A DNA stretch of 64,000 nt, from NCBI GenBank assembly GCA_022841905.1, contig JALHQO010000003.1:232236-296235 (forward strand), written 5' to 3'. The notes below the pieces were generated by a model. The model was not told the origin of the DNA and did not search any database. It saw nothing but the letters and a program-made list of their open reading frames with translations. The number at the start of each line of letters is the position of its first letter. The stretch's first letter is position 1. The stretch is from Hyphomonadaceae bacterium (GTDB lineage: Bacteria; Pseudomonadota; Alphaproteobacteria; Caulobacterales; Aquidulcibacteraceae). Position numbers and translations under genes: made by a program. Shown here piece after piece: positions 60,606 through 64,000 of this stretch.

Positions 60606-61417
60606 TTGAGTCGCTCAGCGGCGTTCGCAATCAACTCGAGATGCATCGGTTTGGTCGTTGACACGAGAAGGGTGCCATTTGGTCTACGAGTGAGTGCGTT
60701 TGCAATACGCCTTGCTATCTCATCGCTGCCAAGACGCGATCGGGTGGCGAAAGTCTGCGGTCCGTTGGTTAGTGCTCCATAGGAAATGTCCGGCGGAGTT
60801 TCGCTTGGCCACTGTGCTTCGTGAGTTTGTAGAATAAAGCCATCAAGTGAAATGACCTTCGCTAGTATTTCTAAAGTTCGCCAATCACCCGCGACTCCGA
60901 CATGCAACGCGTGGCCCTCTGCTTGTATACGTCGCATCTCGCCAAACACAGCTGATAAATCCGGTATCACATCTGGATTGGGTTCGTGGAGGAGTAATAG
61001 ATCAACGTAGTCAGTGCGAAGTCTACGCAGAGATTCTTGAAGGCTAGTCCGCAGCGCGGCGGCGGTAATGGGGGGGCGCCTCCGCGGAGCCCGCAAATGG
61101 GCGCGAATACTGTTCTCAATACTCCGTACGGCGGGAGCCAGGCCGGCGACCTGGAGGGGTAGTGTTCTCGGAAAAAGACCTGCTTTGGTTGCAATGACGA
61201 CGTCCGTTCTGCGCTTGGCAAAGCATTTGCCTATAGCCTCCTCCGCAACTCCATCTCCGTAGAGCGGAGCTGAATCGAGATGGCGGAACCCCAGGCCTAC
61301 CGATCGCTCAAGAAGACGAGACCGATCACGCGAGCTTACATAATGTAAACGCGACGCGCCGAATCCCAGACGCGATGTTACTAATGCGCTTCTAATGAGT
61401 TGGGTCTGGTTTATCAT
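60602..61417 (-). CDS. aldo/keto reductase
   Basis: A 271-residue enzyme with the AKR (beta/alpha)8 pattern. FRHLDSAPLYGDGVAEEAIG contains Asp and Tyr (the tetrad residues). KAGL supplies Lys, and LLLHEPNPDV supplies His. The C-terminal part, LVSTTKPMHLELIANAAERL, corresponds to the NADPH-binding region. It uses NADPH to reduce carbonyls, perhaps a sugar keto group. ATG 61417 is chosen for the ATGA overlap with the FkbM stop. Confidence 0.9.
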   Translation of the reverse strand: MINQTQLIRSALVTSRLGFGASRLHYVSSRDRSRLLERSVGLGFRHLDSAPLYGDGVAEEAIGKCFAKRRTDVVIATKAGLFPRTLPLQVAGLAPAVRSIENSIRAHLRAPRRRPPITAAALRTSLQESLRRLRTDYVDLLLLHEPNPDVIPDLSAVFGEMRRIQAEGHALHVGVAGDWRTLEILAKVISLDGFILQTHEAQWPSETPPDISYGALTNGPQTFATRSRLGSDEIARRIANALTRRPNGTLLVSTTKPMHLELIANAAERLN

Positions 61418-62124
61418 GAAGCGTTGCGGAAACGCGTTGCGTGAATGTGAGATGCATCGGGCCATTTCACATCAAAGCCAGCGGCGACGAACTGGTCCGC
61501 AATGTATTTCGGAGCATGTGGGTCACCGGCCTGTGCGAGGAGGCCAAAGTGGACTTCGACAATGCAATCATGCAGCGCAGGGCGCTGAAGGGCCTGACTC
61601 AAGCCCTCAAGCGCTTGGCGTTCGTGCCCCTCGATGTCAATCTTGATGGCAGTCGGTGCTTTTACGCGACCGGAGCTTATGAGCTCATCGCCAGAGAAGA
61701 CTTCGATGAGAAGATGATCTTCGCCTTCAACAGCGTTAGCGATCCGAGACGTCGCCCCGAGATCGTCATCACCTTGGACAAATGACAAATGACCCGGCCC
61801 CGATGAAAGTCCCAGTGCTAGGGGGGTGACGTTTGGAAGTTGCGCGCAACTTGCACACAGTTTTTTGAAATTTAGCGGACTCGGTTCAAATGCATAGACG
61901 TGTCCACTCGGGCCGACCTTGGCCGCGATCTTTGTTGTATAGTAACCGACATTCGCGCCGATATCCCAAACGATGTCATGCGGGCGGATCATGGCCATTA
62001 GGGCCTGATCGACCCTTTCTTCGTAGCCTTTGCTACCAAATATTAGTTGAAGCGGCCTGACCACTCCCGCCCCGCGCAATCGGTTGCGCAGCCAAATGGT
62101 CGCCGGATGCGTTATCAATTGCAC
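61414..62124 (-). CDS. FkbM-family methyltransferase
   Basis: A 236-residue SAM-dependent methyltransferase. The motif I glycine loop is VWDIGANVGYYTTKIAAKVG, the acidic SAM-binding residue is in VYAFEPSPLNFKKL, and the FkbM block is AIKIDIEGHERQALEG. It probably O-methylates a glycan in this operon. The start is GTG 62124, with GGAGAG 5-6 bases upstream. The open frame continues to 62322 but overlaps the GT4 gene. Coupled to the AKR gene by ATGA. Confidence 0.88.
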   Translation of the reverse strand: MQLITHPATIWLRNRLRGAGVVRPLQLIFGSKGYEERVDQALMAMIRPHDIVWDIGANVGYYTTKIAAKVGPSGHVYAFEPSPLNFKKLCASCAQLPNVTPLALGLSSGPGHLSFVQGDDDLGATSRIANAVEGEDHLLIEVFSGDELISSGRVKAPTAIKIDIEGHERQALEGLSQALQRPALHDCIVEVHFGLLAQAGDPHAPKYIADQFVAAGFDVKWPDASHIHATRFRNAS

Positions 62125-62239
62125 TATTCTCTCCTCGGATGGGGCTGGTGTTCGAGTTGCTGAGACCGTTTGACGGCGTCGAATACACTCTTCGTCCCAG
62201 GGGCACGCGATAGCATTTCCCACTTGACCGAAAGACTCG

Positions 62240-63451
62240 TCAACTGAGTTGCACGCAAGAAGGTTTCTCACCGATTCCCAACTGCCAGCGGTATGCTTCA
62301 AGCATTTGGCTGGCAATCGCACTCCAACAGAATCTTCGTGCCACCCACTGCCGTCCTCGTGCGCCCATTTCGCGAAGGTGTGTGCGCGGCATTGCCATTG
62401 CTTGCTTTAAGCTCGCTGCCATGGAAGCCGGGCTTTGTTCGACCCACCAACCGCAGCGGTTATCCTCGAGCGCGCTCCATGGGGCACCCCGTGTGGAGAT
62501 GACGGGCGTCTCCTGAGCGAGGGCCTCCACGACGACGAGTCCGAAATTTTCGCTGCGTGTTGGGAGTATGAATACGTCCGCGTTTCGGTAAGCGGCTTGC
62601 TTGTCGGCACCGAAAACAGCGCCTTCAATCGAAACCCGGCTGAGACCCAGCTCATTAGCCAGCAACCGTAACTGGAGATCATGACCGCGCTCAGCGGGTC
62701 CCGCAATGCGCAGCTTCCACTCTGGCCATTCTTGTTCCAGGAGGGCCCACGCTCGCAGCAAGTTGTCCAATCCTTTCTTGGGGTGCAATCGACCAAGGCT
62801 CAGAATCGTTCGCTCGGAGTGAGGCTGTTGTTGAGACGGCGCGATGCTGGGCAGCTCGATACCGTTGGGGATCACCGCGATTGGCTGATTGAAGCCAAGT
62901 GATCTAATGTCAGAAGCTTCGTCATCGCTCGTCGCATGGAAGCAGTCGGTCGCATCAAGCGCGTATCGTTGGCCCAGCTCGAGGAATATCTTTTTCTTAA
63001 GTGGAGAGAACGAAAGAGCGACTTTGCTAAGGGACCCGCGGGGAGAGAAGAATAGCGGGCGACCAAAACGTTTTGCTATGAGCGCCGGCATGACGTTAGG
63101 CATCCGCCACATGCCATGCGTGTGGATTATGGCCCCGGCTCGGGCTGAGACTCGGATCGCCTCATGCATCTCATCTGACCAGTAGAGCCCGCTGATGAGA
63201 GGTGCCCGCGCCCAATCTCGTTTAAAAAATAGTGTATGCAGTGATCCATCTCGGCACGTTGAGGTGGAATCGCCGAGGCTCATGAGCTCAACATCAGCAT
63301 CCAGCTTCGCGATTGATCGAGCTAACTGAGGCACGGACACGCTGGGGCCACCGAATTGCGGATCGATGGATGCTACAATTTGCAAACAGCGCGGGCGTCG
63401 GATGGTAGGCTCAATCGGCAATTGATCGGAATCTTGACGAGCTCGTTTCAA
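62240..63451 (-). CDS. glycosyltransferase family 4
   Basis: A 403-residue GT-B enzyme. The N-terminal domain has QFGGPSVSVPQLARSIAKLD and a HTHGMWRMPN motif. The C-terminal domain starts at TILSLGRLHPKKGLDNLLRA and has ADVFILPTRSENFGLVVVEA, the E-x7-E motif of retaining GT4 enzymes. It likely adds a sugar to the repeat unit. Coupled to the asparagine synthetase by an ATGA junction. Confidence 0.93.
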   Translation of the reverse strand: MKRARQDSDQLPIEPTIRRPRCLQIVASIDPQFGGPSVSVPQLARSIAKLDADVELMSLGDSTSTCRDGSLHTLFFKRDWARAPLISGLYWSDEMHEAIRVSARAGAIIHTHGMWRMPNVMPALIAKRFGRPLFFSPRGSLSKVALSFSPLKKKIFLELGQRYALDATDCFHATSDDEASDIRSLGFNQPIAVIPNGIELPSIAPSQQQPHSERTILSLGRLHPKKGLDNLLRAWALLEQEWPEWKLRIAGPAERGHDLQLRLLANELGLSRVSIEGAVFGADKQAAYRNADVFILPTRSENFGLVVVEALAQETPVISTRGAPWSALEDNRCGWWVEQSPASMAASLKQAMAMPRTHLREMGARGRQWVARRFCWSAIASQMLEAYRWQLGIGEKPSCVQLS

Positions 63452-64000
63452 AACAGTTTGGGCTCACGCATGGCTGGTGCATTTTGGGCAGGCCAATGCT
63501 GCACCAATGCGCGCGCCCATCTTCGGCCATTATGTCCGCCAAAAGTCCGGTTCGAATTGTTTGTGGGCACTCTCATGTGTGCCGCTTCCTCTAACCACGC
63601 ACCGATCGGCGTTGCGAACCCGCTCTTCCGGCGGTTGATGAGTTCGCTAGGCAACGCGCGACTTGGTGTGCGTGCGAGATCTTGTTTGCTGGGATGTGGG
63701 CGAAAGCCCGCGACCGTTGTAAGCAGCCGGTGGTCTACCAAAGGCACTCGGACTTCAAGAGAGTGCGCCATGCTAGACCAGTCTGTGTCACGAAGAAGCT
63801 GGCTACGCATATAGAGTTGCGCTTCTGCAGCCGCCACACGCGCGAAATCTGAGCCTGGGTCAGGATGTAATGCTTCTTCGATGAGCTCAAGTGGCGCTAG
63901 CCGTTCAATGCCGTCGCGAGCAAATGGCTCGTCAAAGAGTTCGTTGAGCTCCCATGGCATGAAGAGGCCCCGGCGTAGCAGATACGCTCCCGCAAACTTT
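63448..64000 (-). CDS. asparagine synthase (glutamine-hydrolysing)-like, 5'-truncated
   Basis: The frame is open to the window edge, so the N-terminal glutaminase and most of the synthetase domain lie outside. The last ~184 residues are visible: AQLYMRSQLLRDTDWSSMAH and SLEVRVPLVDHRLLTTVAGF match the AsnB C-terminal active-site region. RRKSGFATPIGAWL is the usual conserved tail block. In glycan clusters such enzymes amidate sugar acids rather than make asparagine, so the substrate is open. Overlaps the GT4 start. Confidence 0.85.
   Translation of the reverse strand, partial: KFAGAYLLRRGLFMPWELNELFDEPFARDGIERLAPLELIEEALHPDPGSDFARVAAAEAQLYMRSQLLRDTDWSSMAHSLEVRVPLVDHRLLTTVAGFRPHPSKQDLARTPSRALPSELINRRKSGFATPIGAWLEEAAHMRVPTNNSNRTFGGHNGRRWARALVQHWPAQNAPAMREPKLF

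Noticed and set aside
1-64000. CRISPR arrays, rRNA and tRNA genes
   Set aside because: No regularly spaced repeats with spacers, no cloverleaf-like or rRNA-like sequence was recognised on either strand.

Overview
The window is GC-rich, gene-dense DNA that most resembles an alphaproteobacterium. The evidence is a holdfast/EPS-like Wza-Wzc-sugar transferase cluster with a VanZ-like protein, a bacterial transglutaminase-like cysteine proteinase, several Crp/Fnr paralogues and XRE repressors. A Caulobacterales/Hyphomonadaceae-type host is my best guess, but no rRNA or tRNA gene is present to settle it.

Region 1 (1-10.9 kb): the 3' end of an SRAP/YedK-type DNA-protein crosslink gene, a decayed zinc-finger gene, then a signalling block. 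That block holds a SAM-cyclase-ATPase-TPR protein, a membrane protein with a TPR protein, a Crp/Fnr regulator and a divergent PAS-like/LuxR regulator, followed by small XRE and hypothetical genes. Region 2 (11.4-18.9 kb): a large TPR-CHAT (caspase-like) protein, an HTH protein, and what I regard as the main discovery. This is a compact split-borosin RiPP locus: an FAD amine oxidase-like enzyme, a 73-residue precursor with a LigA-like helical leader and a short hydrophobic C-terminal core, and a stand-alone borosin-type peptide backbone alpha-N-methyltransferase. Region 3 (18.95-24.2 kb) mirrors region 1, with a LuxR-family paralogue that has lost its HTH exactly beside the borosin cassette, a second cyclase-ATPase-TPR protein and two Crp/Fnr paralogues. 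Near-perfect TGTGA-N6-TCACA boxes occur in this region and further on, which suggests a cyclic-nucleotide circuit.

Region 4 (24.5-28.5 kb): a cytosolic HExxH peptidase, an MFS transporter and an Hsp70/actin-like ATPase. Region 5 (28.6-39 kb) is an exopolysaccharide cluster: VanZ-like protein, BTLCP, O-antigen ligase, metallophosphatase, Wza-like exporter, outer-membrane barrel, Wzc-like copolymerase/kinase, initiating sugar transferase and NusG/RfaH-like antiterminator. Palindromes built on TTAGC/GCTAA recur upstream of these genes. Region 6 (39-53.2 kb) is accessory DNA: hypothetical lipoproteins, a frameshifted TonB-C protein, a TIR-membrane-toroid fusion that looks like an undescribed immune effector, a hipBA module with four operators phased at exactly 27 bp, a secreted HExxH peptidase, another Crp/Fnr gene, and a small integrase element abutting metK. 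Region 7 (53.2-64 kb, all minus strand) carries metK, a second VanZ-like gene, GDP-fucose synthesis (gmd, fcl), glycosyltransferases, a GMC oxidoreductase, an aldo/keto reductase, an FkbM methyltransferase and an asparagine synthetase. Several of these genes overlap by ATGA, and together they form a probable surface-glycan operon.

All family calls rest on motifs read by eye. No search, fold prediction or alignment was run.
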